Shown here: positions 1 to 5,534 of the stretch, piece by piece
Layout of the letters: each line of letters opens with the position of its first letter
How positions within the stretch are numbered: the stretch's first letter is position 1
DNA from: Faeciplasma avium
GTDB taxonomy: Bacteria; Bacillota; Clostridia; Oscillospirales; Ruminococcaceae
Reading direction: 5' to 3'
DNA length: 6,261 nt
NCBI GenBank assembly: GCA_018713505.1
Contig: DVOL01000050.1
Coordinates: 1-6,261, forward strand
Notes under the pieces: generated by a model
Seen by the model: only the letters and a program-made list of their open reading frames with translations
The model's database searches: none
What the model was told of the DNA's origin: nothing
Made by a program: the position numbers and the translations under genes

Positions 1-393
1 GAGGCTAAGGACGGCAAGCTGAGAAATTCAAGCTTCAAAGGAATAGGCTACGATATTGACGCCGCCTCGGTTGCCCTGACAAATAAAAACGCCGGCTACG
101 CAGGAGTCTCAGGCTTTGTACACGCAAAAAGGGCTGACATCTCCGACTTTAAGCAGACCCCGGGAGTGATAACCATCTGCAACCCTCCCTACGGCGAGCG
201 GCTTCTAGATATAAAGCAGGCGGAGGAGCTTTATAAGAGGATGGGGAGGGTTCTCTCTCCCTCAGGCGACAGTCCTCTTTATGTAATATCCCCGCATGAG
301 GAGTTCGAGACCCTGTTCGGCAGAAAGGCGGACAGGAAAAGAAAGCTCTACAACGGAATGCTAAAGTGTCAGCTGTATATGTATTTCAGGTAG
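1..393 (+). CDS. Class I SAM-dependent rRNA methyltransferase, RlmL/YpsC type (C-terminal part; 5' end outside window)
   Basis: This reading frame is open from the first base and ends at TAG 391-393, giving the last 130 residues of a protein whose start lies outside the window. Visible motifs are GYDID (fragment residues 16-20), the acidic loop that contacts S-adenosylmethionine, and NPPYGER (residues 61-67), the N/D-PP-Y catalytic motif of amino-methyltransferases. The end, KLYNGMLKCQLYMYF, matches the closing strands of the RlmL N-terminal half and its Firmicutes homologue YpsC, which has no RlmK domain. These enzymes are cytoplasmic and transfer a methyl group to a guanine N2 of 23S rRNA (m2G2445 in E. 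coli RlmL). That exact target is inferred here. The family is about 370-390 residues, so roughly two thirds, including the expected THUMP domain, lies upstream. Older annotations call such proteins N6-adenine-specific DNA methylase. The gene converges on the minus-strand genes to its right. Confidence 0.9.
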   Translation, partial: EAKDGKLRNSSFKGIGYDIDAASVALTNKNAGYAGVSGFVHAKRADISDFKQTPGVITICNPPYGERLLDIKQAEELYKRMGRVLSPSGDSPLYVISPHEEFETLFGRKADRKRKLYNGMLKCQLYMYFR

Positions 394-421
394 CCAAGGT
401 CTTTTGACATGTTTTTTATAC

Positions 422-451
422 AAAAAACCCCGCCCGATTGCTCGGACAGGG
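422..451 (-). terminator. Rho-independent terminator, minus strand
   Basis: Read on the minus strand, CCCTGTCCGA (451-442) pairs over all ten positions with TCGGGCGGGG (437-428), counting two G-U pairs. The GCAA loop is a GNRA tetraloop, and six T (427-422) follow directly. On the plus strand the wobble pairs become A/C mismatches and no T run follows, so it acts on minus-strand transcripts. The nearest gene it could serve is the small DUF6440-like gene ending at 583, which would give a 3' untranslated region of about 150 nt. Confidence 0.85.
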
Positions 452-476
452 TAAAAGATTAAATATTAATAAAGAT

Positions 477-519
477 GTGCACACCCTTTTTTGTAGGACA
501 TGATTCCTTGGGTGCGCAC
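477..519 (-). other. Structured RNA element in the 3' region of the DUF6440-like gene (possible second terminator)
   Basis: GTGCGCACCC (519-510) and GGGTGTGCAC (486-477) form a ten-pair stem on the minus strand with one G-U pair; on the plus strand that pair is an A/C mismatch. The 23-nt interior holds a second short stem, AGGA/TCCT (508-505 and 498-495), leaving a lopsided A-rich bulge, ACAAAAAA, on one side. The 25 nt downstream on the minus strand are T-rich but not one clean run. It could be a weak terminator ahead of the strong one at 422-451, a 3'-end stabiliser, or part of a small RNA. I recognise no named RNA family. Confidence 0.5.
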
Positions 520-556
520 GCTTATTTTCCTGCCGGATATAGATTAGCTAAGAAGC

Positions 557-588
557 AGCTCCCTGTCTTTAGGACCGGGGGCTTATTT
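557..588 (+). terminator. Possible weak plus-strand terminator opposing the DUF6440-like gene
   Basis: On the plus strand AGCTCCC (557-563) pairs with GGGGGCT (577-583) using one T-G wobble, and inner GTC (565-567) pairs with GAC (573-575) around a five-base loop. The following bases, TATTT, are T-rich but short. The wobble favours plus-strand RNA, so it may stop transcripts leaking from the methyltransferase gene. It overlaps the stop codon of the minus-strand gene. The weak T run makes this a tentative call. Confidence 0.3.
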
Positions 589-768
589 AGTAACAACAAC
601 CTTTCCCTCGGAATCAAGGAGAGGGGTAATACCGCCGGCGTAGCCTGACCTCCAGATAAGATAATTAACTCCCGTTTCTTTATCCACAAGAATCTGCCTC
701 ATTCCCGAGGCTGTCATATGAGACCCGTCAGTGAATACGACCCTAAATCTTTTTTCATCATCCCACAT
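583..768 (-). CDS. DUF6440 family small protein
   Basis: This gene encodes 61 residues from ATG 768-766 to TAA 585-583. It starts behind a good ribosome site, GGGAGG (782-777), eight bases from the ATG. The sequence runs from DEKRFRVVF through VDKETGVNYLIWRSGYAGGITPLLDSEGK. The pattern VD-x-ETGV-x-Y, then SGYAGG-x-TPLLD near the end, is what I know of DUF6440 proteins, which are short, found mainly in Firmicutes, and of unknown function. No signal peptide, membrane segment or cysteine is present, so it is probably a small soluble cytoplasmic beta-rich protein. It lies 55 bp beyond the terminator of the lipoprotein gene. I see no convincing promoter in that gap, so it may depend on read-through or a weak promoter. 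The family call is from memory of the motif. Confidence 0.8.
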   Translation of the reverse strand: MWDDEKRFRVVFTDGSHMTASGMRQILVDKETGVNYLIWRSGYAGGITPLLDSEGKVVVTK

Positions 769-801
769 TCTAATATCCTCCCTAAGAATAAATTTATGCT
801 G

Positions 802-819
802 CCGCTAGGCTTATAGCGG
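802..819 (-). repeat. Perfect inverted repeat upstream of the DUF6440-like gene
   Basis: CCGCTA (802-807) and TAGCGG (814-819) are perfect inverted copies around a 6-base centre. The repeat lies between the terminator of the lipoprotein gene and the ribosome site of the DUF6440-like gene. It could be a leader hairpin or a small operator; nothing in the sequence decides between these. Confidence 0.4.
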
Positions 820-823
820 ATAG

Positions 824-852
824 AAAAAGCCACGGAGCGTAACCCCGTGGCT
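824..852 (-). terminator. Rho-independent terminator of the lipoprotein gene
   Basis: Read on the minus strand, AGCCACGG (852-845) pairs perfectly with CCGTGGCT (835-828). The stem is followed by a T run (828-824) whose first base also closes it. The site is 55 bases past the lipoprotein stop codon, the right place to end that single-gene transcript. Confidence 0.9.
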
Positions 853-906
853 GTGAGCTTCTTATTTGACTGACTTTCGTTCAGCCCCTTTAGCAATCGG
901 CGTTGA

Positions 907-1743
907 TTACTCGGCAGCAGGAGTTACAGATATGATGTGCGGATTTACGCCCTCATACCAGTAGAGGAAGCCCTCCATGTCAATCTTGTCGCCGACCTGA
1001 AGATTCTTTACTGCGCTGTAGACCTCGGTAGTGCTGTCGCAGAGGTAGGACTCAACAACGAAGCTGTAGGTGTTTCCGTTGACGGAGACATTGAAGTAAA
1101 GGTCATCGCCCTCGGTTCCAGAGCCGTCCCAGGAGTAAAGGTAGGCAACCTCGTTGCCGTCAGCGTCGGTGGAAGGCTCAACGGTCATTCCCTTGAAGGA
1201 AACGAGCTGGTTCTGGCTGTCGATAAGCTCATCGGTGCCAAGGAGGCTTGTTACATCCTTAGGCTCAGCGACAAAGGTGTCTCCCTCGATAATCTCAAAG
1301 GTGCCGTCGATAATCTCGATCTCGCCAGCCCACTCGGCCTTGTAGCCGGTGACTCTTATCTTAGTGCCCTCGGTGAGCTTAGCATAGTCCTCCTCGGAGC
1401 AGGCGACATTGTAGATAAAGTATGCGCCGTCCTGGTCCTGGGTGTAAAGGGTAGCGGAGTTCTCCCACCAGGACTGCTTAGCCTGTACATAGGTCTCGAC
1501 AACTACCTGAGTCTCAAGCTCGGCGGCAGCGTACTCAGCGTAGGACATTACAACAACATCCTCGTCGCCCTGTACATCATCTTCGCCGTCTGCCTCACCG
1601 TTATCGGGAGTCTCGTCACCGTTGCCGACAACCTCATTGCCGTTGCCGCCGTTCTGGGGGTCATCGTTTGCATTGTCGCCGCAGGCGGCAAGCATGGTGA
1701 CAGCGAGCAGGGCAGCAAGTAAAACCGCTAAAAATCTTTTCAT
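907..1743 (-). CDS. Lipoprotein with acidic linker and two OB-fold-like domains
   Basis: The product has 278 residues, from ATG 1743-1741 behind AAAAGGAG (1760-1753) to TAA 909-907. Residues 1-20 are a lipoprotein signal peptide with lipobox LAAC (18-21), so the mature protein should be lipid-anchored at Cys21 on the outer face of the membrane. Residues 22-64 are a flexible linker rich in Asp, Glu, Asn and Gly, placing the rest away from the membrane. Two OB-fold-like units follow, about 76-155 and 178-276. Each ends with a similar pattern: L-T-E-G-TKIRVTG then EIEIIDG in the first, and L-Q-V-GDKIDMEG then PHIISV in the second. Such folds bind nucleic acids or sugars in other proteins, but the ligand here is unknown. 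No catalytic motif is evident. Isoleucine codons are mostly ATC/ATT, unlike the ATA-rich transporter genes, which together with the strong promoter suggests high expression. It has its own promoter and terminator, so it is monocistronic. Confidence 0.85.
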   Translation of the reverse strand: MKRFLAVLLAALLAVTMLAACGDNANDDPQNGGNGNEVVGNGDETPDNGEADGEDDVQGDEDVVVMSYAEYAAAELETQVVVETYVQAKQSWWENSATLYTQDQDGAYFIYNVACSEEDYAKLTEGTKIRVTGYKAEWAGEIEIIDGTFEIIEGDTFVAEPKDVTSLLGTDELIDSQNQLVSFKGMTVEPSTDADGNEVAYLYSWDGSGTEGDDLYFNVSVNGNTYSFVVESYLCDSTTEVYSAVKNLQVGDKIDMEGFLYWYEGVNPHIISVTPAAE

Positions 1744-1809
1744 GTTAATTATCTCCTTTTGTAATATATTCCATGGGACTTTGATAAAATCCCTCTTGGA
1801 ATGTACTTA

Positions 1810-1838
1810 ATTATATCACAGAGGTGTAGATATATCAA
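1810..1838 (-). promoter_or_regulatory. Sigma-A promoter with extended -10, driving the lipoprotein gene
   Basis: On the minus strand the -35 box is TTGATA (1838-1833), then a 17-bp spacer, then TATAAT (1815-1810). TGA directly precedes the -10 box, giving the extended -10 form TGN-TATAAT. This is one base from full consensus. Transcription should begin near 1803, giving a leader of about 60 nt. A small dyad, ATTTC/GAAAT (1853-1865), lies just upstream of the -35 box but may be chance. Confidence 0.85.
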
Positions 1839-1953
1839 TAGCCTTGGGTGAGATTTCAGCGAAATAGCAAGACAAATTGATGAAATGTTTGTTAATGAAA
1901 ATTGTATATTTACCCAAAGAAAAGCGGATATTTTTCAAAAACAGCACAATTTA

Positions 1954-1977
1954 AGGCGTTTGAGGGGTCAAAAGCCT
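1954..1977 (-). terminator. Probable terminator hairpin of the ABC importer operon
   Basis: AGGCGTTTGA (1954-1963) and TCAAAAGCCT (1968-1977) pair at nine of ten positions around a GGGG loop (CCCC on the minus strand). The hairpin lies 20 bases past the binding-protein stop codon. On the minus strand it is followed by TTAAATT and, further on, TTTTT. That T run is not continuous, so termination may be partial. It is the only strong hairpin between the importer operon and the lipoprotein promoter. Confidence 0.55.
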
Positions 1978-1996
1978 GTCACACTGCACTTTTTTC

Positions 1997-3601
1997 TCAG
2001 ATATTCTCCAAGAGCCTTCTTTTTCTCGCTCTTATCCGACTATACACAAGGTATCCTATTATCCCGACCCAGGCAAGGGCTATGCAGGAAAGCAGAGCCA
2101 CCGACTGCACGGGAAGCGGACCCAGCTCAGCCTTCCCAGAAGCCAAAACCCCGCCCTCGTTCAGCCTGTACAGCGAGGCGACATCAGAAAACAGCTCGCT
2201 CATATACTCCTCGTCGACGGTTTCGCCCCTTCTTATCGACTTGGTGACATTTTCTATAAGCTGACCTGCGGCGTCCCTTAAAGAGGCTGAGCCGTTGAAC
2301 ACCGGGGTGACAAAGGTGTTCTGAGTGTTCTCAAGCAGCAGCTTTGACGCCTTGATTTTCACCTCGTAGTGCTCGTTATCGTCTATGCCGCAGGAGTCAA
2401 GATATTTTAAATACTCCTCGGACTGGTGGGCGGTGGTGGTAACGGGAATGTAGCCCTCGGTCTTGGCGTAGGCTATCTGGATTTCATCGGTTAGAAGAAA
2501 CTGGCAGAAAAGCCATGAGGCAAGGACCTCCTGAGGGTCCTCCTTGTTGAATATGCACATCGAGGGCCCCTGGGATATCATCACGGGATTCTCGGGGTCG
2601 TACTGCGGGACGGGCAGAACAGCCGTCTCAAATTCAACCAGCTTATCCTCGCTTATGTCTGAAAGGGGAGCGTCGGTTCCCATCCAGGTTGCGCCTGCCG
2701 TGGAGTCCACGGCGAAGATGCACTGACCGGCGTTGAGGAAGTTTGCAGGGTAGGAGCTTATCTTAAAGGTAGAAAACGCCCCCTTTTTAACATGCTCGGC
2801 GATGGTGTAAAGTATGTCCTTGGTGGTCTCGTTAAAGAGCTTTATCTCGCCCGTCTGAGTGGAGTAGCCGGCGTCCAGCTGCTTAAGAGACTGTATCATC
2901 ATGTTGTCGGTGGACTTGTAAATAAAGGGAATCATGACCTTCTGACCGTTTATAAGGTAGTTTCCGTCACCGTCCTTTTGAGTGGCAGCGTCCGAAACCT
3001 CCCAGATAAAGTCCCAGGTGACGGTCTCGGGGAGGGTGTACCCCAGCTTTTCGACATAGGTCTTATTGACATACAGAGCCTCGGTAGAGCGCATATAGGG
3101 CAGGGCGTACTGGATTCCGCCAAGCTGGCACTCCTTTAAAAACTCCGGGACAAGCTCATTGGCTGACGGAGAGTCAAACCTAAGCCCGCTTCCGCCAAGA
3201 CCGTATACAGGGTCTGAAATAAGGCTTTCCAGCGGGACCACGGTGTTGCTTCCCGTGATATAGGTCGCAATATGGTCGGGATAGGTTATGCAGACATTCG
3301 GAGTTGTCCCCGTGGAGATATTTGTTATGACATCGTTGTATATCTTTCCGTAGTCGGTATAAAGCCTTAGCTTGACGGTGATGTTCGGGTACAGCCCTGT
3401 GAACTCCTCGATGGCGTTCTCGTATACCCTTGTTTGAGCCTTGTTGGTGTCGTTTTTAGCCCAGAAGGTGATTTCAAAGTCCCTTGACATGTCAAGCTCG
3501 GACGGCACCGAAAAGGAGCCTATTTTTGTGCTCCCGTGACAGCCGGAGAGCGTCCCCAGAGACAAGGCCGCCGCTAAAAGCAGGGCGAAAAGCTTTTTCA
3601 T
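1997..3601 (-). CDS. ABC importer solute-binding lipoprotein, UgpB-like, with C-terminal membrane helix
   Basis: The product has 534 residues, from ATG 3601-3599 to TGA 1999-1997, with ribosome site GGAGGT (3616-3611). Residues 1-20 are a lipoprotein signal peptide with lipobox LSGC (18-21), so Cys21 should be lipidated. Residues 41-480 form a bacterial extracellular solute-binding fold (SBP family 1): a FEITFWAKND opening strand, LPYMRSTEALYVNK near 167-180, a VDSTAG turn near 298-303, SQGPSM near 344-349 and EGYIPVT near 382-388. From memory, the Ser172, Ser300, Gly345, Tyr384 and Arg442 regions resemble ligand contacts of E. coli UgpB. That suggests glycerol-3-phosphate or a related glycerophosphodiester, but this is inference. 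Unusually, residues 501-520 form a membrane helix followed by a basic tail (RIRARKRR), giving a second anchor and a length well above the roughly 430 residues typical of the family. It is the last gene of the operon, 28 bp after permease 2. Confidence 0.93.
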   Translation of the reverse strand: MKKLFALLLAAALSLGTLSGCHGSTKIGSFSVPSELDMSRDFEITFWAKNDTNKAQTRVYENAIEEFTGLYPNITVKLRLYTDYGKIYNDVITNISTGTTPNVCITYPDHIATYITGSNTVVPLESLISDPVYGLGGSGLRFDSPSANELVPEFLKECQLGGIQYALPYMRSTEALYVNKTYVEKLGYTLPETVTWDFIWEVSDAATQKDGDGNYLINGQKVMIPFIYKSTDNMMIQSLKQLDAGYSTQTGEIKLFNETTKDILYTIAEHVKKGAFSTFKISSYPANFLNAGQCIFAVDSTAGATWMGTDAPLSDISEDKLVEFETAVLPVPQYDPENPVMISQGPSMCIFNKEDPQEVLASWLFCQFLLTDEIQIAYAKTEGYIPVTTTAHQSEEYLKYLDSCGIDDNEHYEVKIKASKLLLENTQNTFVTPVFNGSASLRDAAGQLIENVTKSIRRGETVDEEYMSELFSDVASLYRLNEGGVLASGKAELGPLPVQSVALLSCIALAWVGIIGYLVYSRIRARKRRLLENI

Positions 3602-3629
3602 GATAATGATACCTCCAATGCGGGTATAA

Positions 3630-4484
3630 TCAGCCCTTGGTTCCGCCTCTTGCCACGCCCTCCATTATCTTGTTCCTGAAAATAAGGAAGATGAGTATAA
3701 GAGGAATGGAAATAACCACAACAGCCGCCATCATAGCCGGTATATTCTCCCTGCCGAAGCCGTTTTCCCTTATCTCCTGGATACCGTTGGAGACAAGGTA
3801 GTAGTTCTCGTCGTCGGTTATGAGCCTCGGCCAGATGTAGGAGTTCCAGCACTCGATGATTTTAAGTATCGTGACGGTTATAACCGTAGGCCTGCAGATA
3901 GGGAGGATGACCCTAAGAAGATACTTTAGGTCGGAGGTTCCGTCCACCTTTGCGGCGTAGTACAGCTCATTGGGGACCTGTGCGAAGTTCTCCTTTAAAA
4001 GATAGATGTAAAACACCGATGTGACGGAGGGCAGAATCAGTCCAATAAAGGTGTTTCTAAGGTCAAAATTGGTGATTGTCGTGAAGTTGGTTATGACGAC
4101 AAGCTCGCTTGGTATCATCATAAGCGACAGGTAAGCCGAGAACAGAAGGTCCCTGCCCTTAAAATTCATCCTTGCAAAGGCGTAAGCCGACAGCACCGTG
4201 ACCACTAGCATTATAGCAGTAGTTGCAAGCGTGAATATAAGGGTGTTTAAAAAATACCTTGCCAGCGGGACGGCAGTAAAAGCCTCCCGGTAGTTTTCAA
4301 GCGTCGGGCTGAGGGTAAAAAGCCTTGGGATAAACTCTGAGTTGTAGGAGCTATAGGACTTGACGGAGGTCAGCACCATCCAGTAAAACGGGAACAGCAC
4401 TATAACCGCCCAGACCACCAGCATCGAGTATATCAGTATGTTAAAGGCAAGCCGCCTTGCCCTCGCCGAGGATACTCCCTTCAT
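3630..4484 (-). CDS. ABC importer permease, UgpE/MalG type (CUT1 family)
   Basis: The product has 284 residues, from ATG 4484-4482 to TGA 3632-3630. It starts behind a near-ideal ribosome site, GGGAGGTGA, in the 12-bp gap after permease 1, so the two are probably translated together. About six membrane helices can be seen, near residues 16-37, 78-102, 112-131, 143-163, 196-216 and 247-269. The cytoplasmic EAA loop is well kept: ELYYAAKVDG (173-182) with ILP at 193-195, the site that docks the ATPase. A conserved W-N-x-Y-I/x-W-P stretch (213-219) and the C-terminal pattern MEGVARGGTKG match UgpE/MalG proteins, which usually end in G-x-T-x-G-x-x-K-G. It forms the channel with permease 1 in the cytoplasmic membrane. 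The substrate cannot be read from this subunit. Confidence 0.93.
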   Translation of the reverse strand: MKGVSSARARRLAFNILIYSMLVVWAVIVLFPFYWMVLTSVKSYSSYNSEFIPRLFTLSPTLENYREAFTAVPLARYFLNTLIFTLATTAIMLVVTVLSAYAFARMNFKGRDLLFSAYLSLMMIPSELVVITNFTTITNFDLRNTFIGLILPSVTSVFYIYLLKENFAQVPNELYYAAKVDGTSDLKYLLRVILPICRPTVITVTILKIIECWNSYIWPRLITDDENYYLVSNGIQEIRENGFGRENIPAMMAAVVVISIPLILIFLIFRNKIMEGVARGGTKG

Positions 4485-4496
4485 GAAATCACCTCC

Positions 4497-5381
4497 CTAG
4501 TAATGAACATGCTTTTTGCTGACCAAAAGGTTTATCACGGTTATCGTCAGCACTATAAGGAACAGGATTATCGCAGCGGCAGAGGCGTATGACGGATAGC
4601 CGCCGCTGTTTCCGTATAGCATATCGTAGATATATCCGACTATTGTGTTCATCTCTGAGGCGTTAAGGTCTGTGCCGAACAGCGCAACAGCGTCGCTGTA
4701 TGCCTTAAAGGCTCCTATGAAGCCGGTTATCACGAGGTAAAATATGTTCGGGGATATCATAGGCAGGGTGATTTTGAAGAATACCCTGGGTCTTGAGGTG
4801 CCGTCGACCCTTGCGGCATTGTAGTAGTCCTTCTTGACAGAGGCAAGAGCGCTTGTCAGAATCAAAATCTTAAAGGGAAGCACCACCCATATTGTGTAAA
4901 GACAGAGAACAAGCATCTTCGCCCAGTAGGGACCCGAAATAAAGTCGATAGGGGAGATTCCGAAAAGGCTCAGTATCAGATTCACAAGACCGTCGGTATA
5001 CGGGGTCTTTTTAAAGAGTATCATGAATACAAGCCCTACGGCGAGGGTATTTGTAACATAGGGAAGAAAATAAACCGTCTGAAACAGCTTTCTAAGAGCG
5101 GTCACGGAGCAAAGCCCCAGGGATATCACAAGCGCCAGACAGGTCGAGAGCGGCACGGTTATCCCAACCAGTATGAGGGTATTTTTGACTGCCTGCAAAA
5201 AATACGGGTCATGAAGCACATACCCGAAGTTGTAAAGCCCGACTCCGAAAAAGCTCTGCGACGCCGAGTTATAGCCCTCCTCCAGGGAGTAGACAAACAC
5301 ATCCGCCAATGGATACACAAGGAAGAATCCCAAAAACAGGACCGAGGGCAGAAGATATAGCCACGCCTTGTTATTTTTCAC
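4497..5381 (-). CDS. ABC importer permease, UgpA/MalF type (CUT1 family), GTG start
   Basis: The product has 294 residues, from GTG 5381-5379 to TAG 4499-4497. GTG is the only usual start downstream of an in-frame stop (5399-5397); the first membrane helix begins at about residue 7, so a later start would damage it. AAAGG and AAGGG (5398-5389) supply the ribosome site. An ATG at 5385-5383 is in another frame and stops after four codons. Six helices are predicted near residues 7-30, 64-90, 99-123, 154-176, 210-235 and 264-287. The ATPase-docking EAA loop is DYYNAARVDG (185-194) with ITLP at 204-207; Asp replaces the usual first Glu. TVYFLPYVT near 102-110 is typical of this subunit. It is the first gene of the three-gene operon and pairs with the next permease in the cytoplasmic membrane. 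Confidence 0.93.
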   Translation of the reverse strand: MKNNKAWLYLLPSVLFLGFFLVYPLADVFVYSLEEGYNSASQSFFGVGLYNFGYVLHDPYFLQAVKNTLILVGITVPLSTCLALVISLGLCSVTALRKLFQTVYFLPYVTNTLAVGLVFMILFKKTPYTDGLVNLILSLFGISPIDFISGPYWAKMLVLCLYTIWVVLPFKILILTSALASVKKDYYNAARVDGTSRPRVFFKITLPMISPNIFYLVITGFIGAFKAYSDAVALFGTDLNASEMNTIVGYIYDMLYGNSGGYPSYASAAAIILFLIVLTITVINLLVSKKHVHY

Positions 5382-5388
5382 GCATATT

Positions 5389-5398
5389 CCCTTCCTTT
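5389..5398 (-). promoter_or_regulatory. Ribosome binding site deciding the GTG start of permease 1
   Basis: Minus-strand AAAGG (5398-5394) followed by AAGGG (5393-5389) ends seven bases before GTG 5381-5379. An out-of-frame ATG at 5385-5383 is only three bases away and opens a four-codon frame ending TAA (5373-5371), so the GTG is the functional start. Confidence 0.7.
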
Positions 5399-5400
5399 AA

Positions 5401-5425
5401 GCCGGAGGCAAGCCACCTCTACGGC
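5401..5425 (-). promoter_or_regulatory. Leader hairpin just upstream of the permease 1 ribosome site
   Basis: In minus-strand RNA, GCCG (5425-5422) pairs with CGGC (5404-5401) and GAGG (5419-5416) with CCTC (5408-5405). A two-base bulge (UA) lies on one side and a seven-base loop at the top. It lies between the promoter start and the ribosome site and is not followed by a T run, so it is not a terminator. It could stabilise the mRNA or control translation. Confidence 0.45.
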
Positions 5426-5441
5426 AGTTTATCACAGAATA

Positions 5442-5470
5442 ATTATATATTCATTTTGGCGATTTGTCAA
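5442..5470 (-). promoter_or_regulatory. Consensus sigma-A promoter of the permease/binding-protein operon
   Basis: On the minus strand TTGACA (5470-5465), a 17-bp spacer and TATAAT (5447-5442) match the housekeeping consensus at all twelve positions. Transcription should begin near 5435, giving a leader of about 55 nt before the GTG. A promoter this strong usually needs a repressor if it is to be regulated. Confidence 0.9.
5446..5459 (+). repeat. Direct repeat copy 1, candidate operator
   Basis: TATATTCATTTTGG lies within the spacer and -10 region of the minus-strand promoter. It matches copy 2 (5513-5526) at 13 of 14 positions in the same orientation, 67 bp away. See copy 2 and the findings. 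Confidence 0.5.
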
Positions 5471-5499
5471 CGATATTGTCGGCTCCTGCTTGACAAATC
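5461..5499. repeat. Perfect 10-bp inverted repeat holding both -35 boxes
   Basis: GATTTGTCAA (5461-5470) and TTGACAAATC (5490-5499) are perfect inverted copies separated by 19 bp. Each contains one -35 box (TTGACA) of the two divergent promoters, and the identity extends four bases (AATC) beyond it. The -35 boxes explain six bases of the match. The rest may be chance or part of a regulator site. Confidence 0.6.
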
Positions 5500-5518
5500 C
5501 GAAGCTAAATAGTATACT
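5490..5518 (+). promoter_or_regulatory. Sigma-A promoter of the ATPase gene
   Basis: TTGACA (5490-5495), a 17-bp spacer and TATACT (5513-5518) give a strong promoter one base from consensus. Transcription should begin near 5525, leaving a leader of about 60 nt before the TTG start. It diverges from the minus-strand operon promoter, with 19 bp between the two -35 boxes. Confidence 0.9.
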
Positions 5519-5526
5519 CATTTTGG
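5513..5526 (+). repeat. Direct repeat copy 2, candidate operator
   Basis: TATACTCATTTTGG overlaps the -10 box and the predicted start point of the ATPase promoter. It repeats copy 1 (5446-5459) with one mismatch. The TCATTTTGG part is not a promoter element, so promoter likeness does not explain the match. Because the two promoters face opposite ways while the repeats face the same way, a bound regulator is a reasonable inference. Confidence 0.5.
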
Positions 5527-5534
5527 AATACACT

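Noticed and set aside
394..417. A possible plus-strand terminator directly after the methyltransferase gene (T run at 412-417)
   Set aside because: The only stem before the T run is GTC/GAC around TTTT, which is three pairs and too weak to call.
714..896. A 60-codon minus-strand frame between the lipoprotein and DUF6440-like genes
   Set aside because: It runs through the lipoprotein terminator hairpin and overlaps the start of the better-supported small gene in another frame.
937..1722. A 261-codon open frame on the plus strand opposite the lipoprotein gene
   Set aside because: It is the mirror of the lipoprotein gene. The codon bias and acidic composition of the real gene keep the opposite strand free of stops. 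The product resembles no family I know and there is no ribosome site.
1844..1918. TTGGGT (1844-1849) and ACCCAA (1913-1918) as an inverted repeat around the lipoprotein promoter's upstream region
   Set aside because: Six base pairs over a 63-base gap is easily chance, and nothing nearby supports a mobile element end or operator.
1885..2264. Two overlapping 120-codon plus-strand frames across the end of the binding-protein gene
   Set aside because: They lie mostly inside the 3' end of the binding-protein gene, have no clear ribosome site, and their products look like noise (runs of Arg, Pro and Ser).
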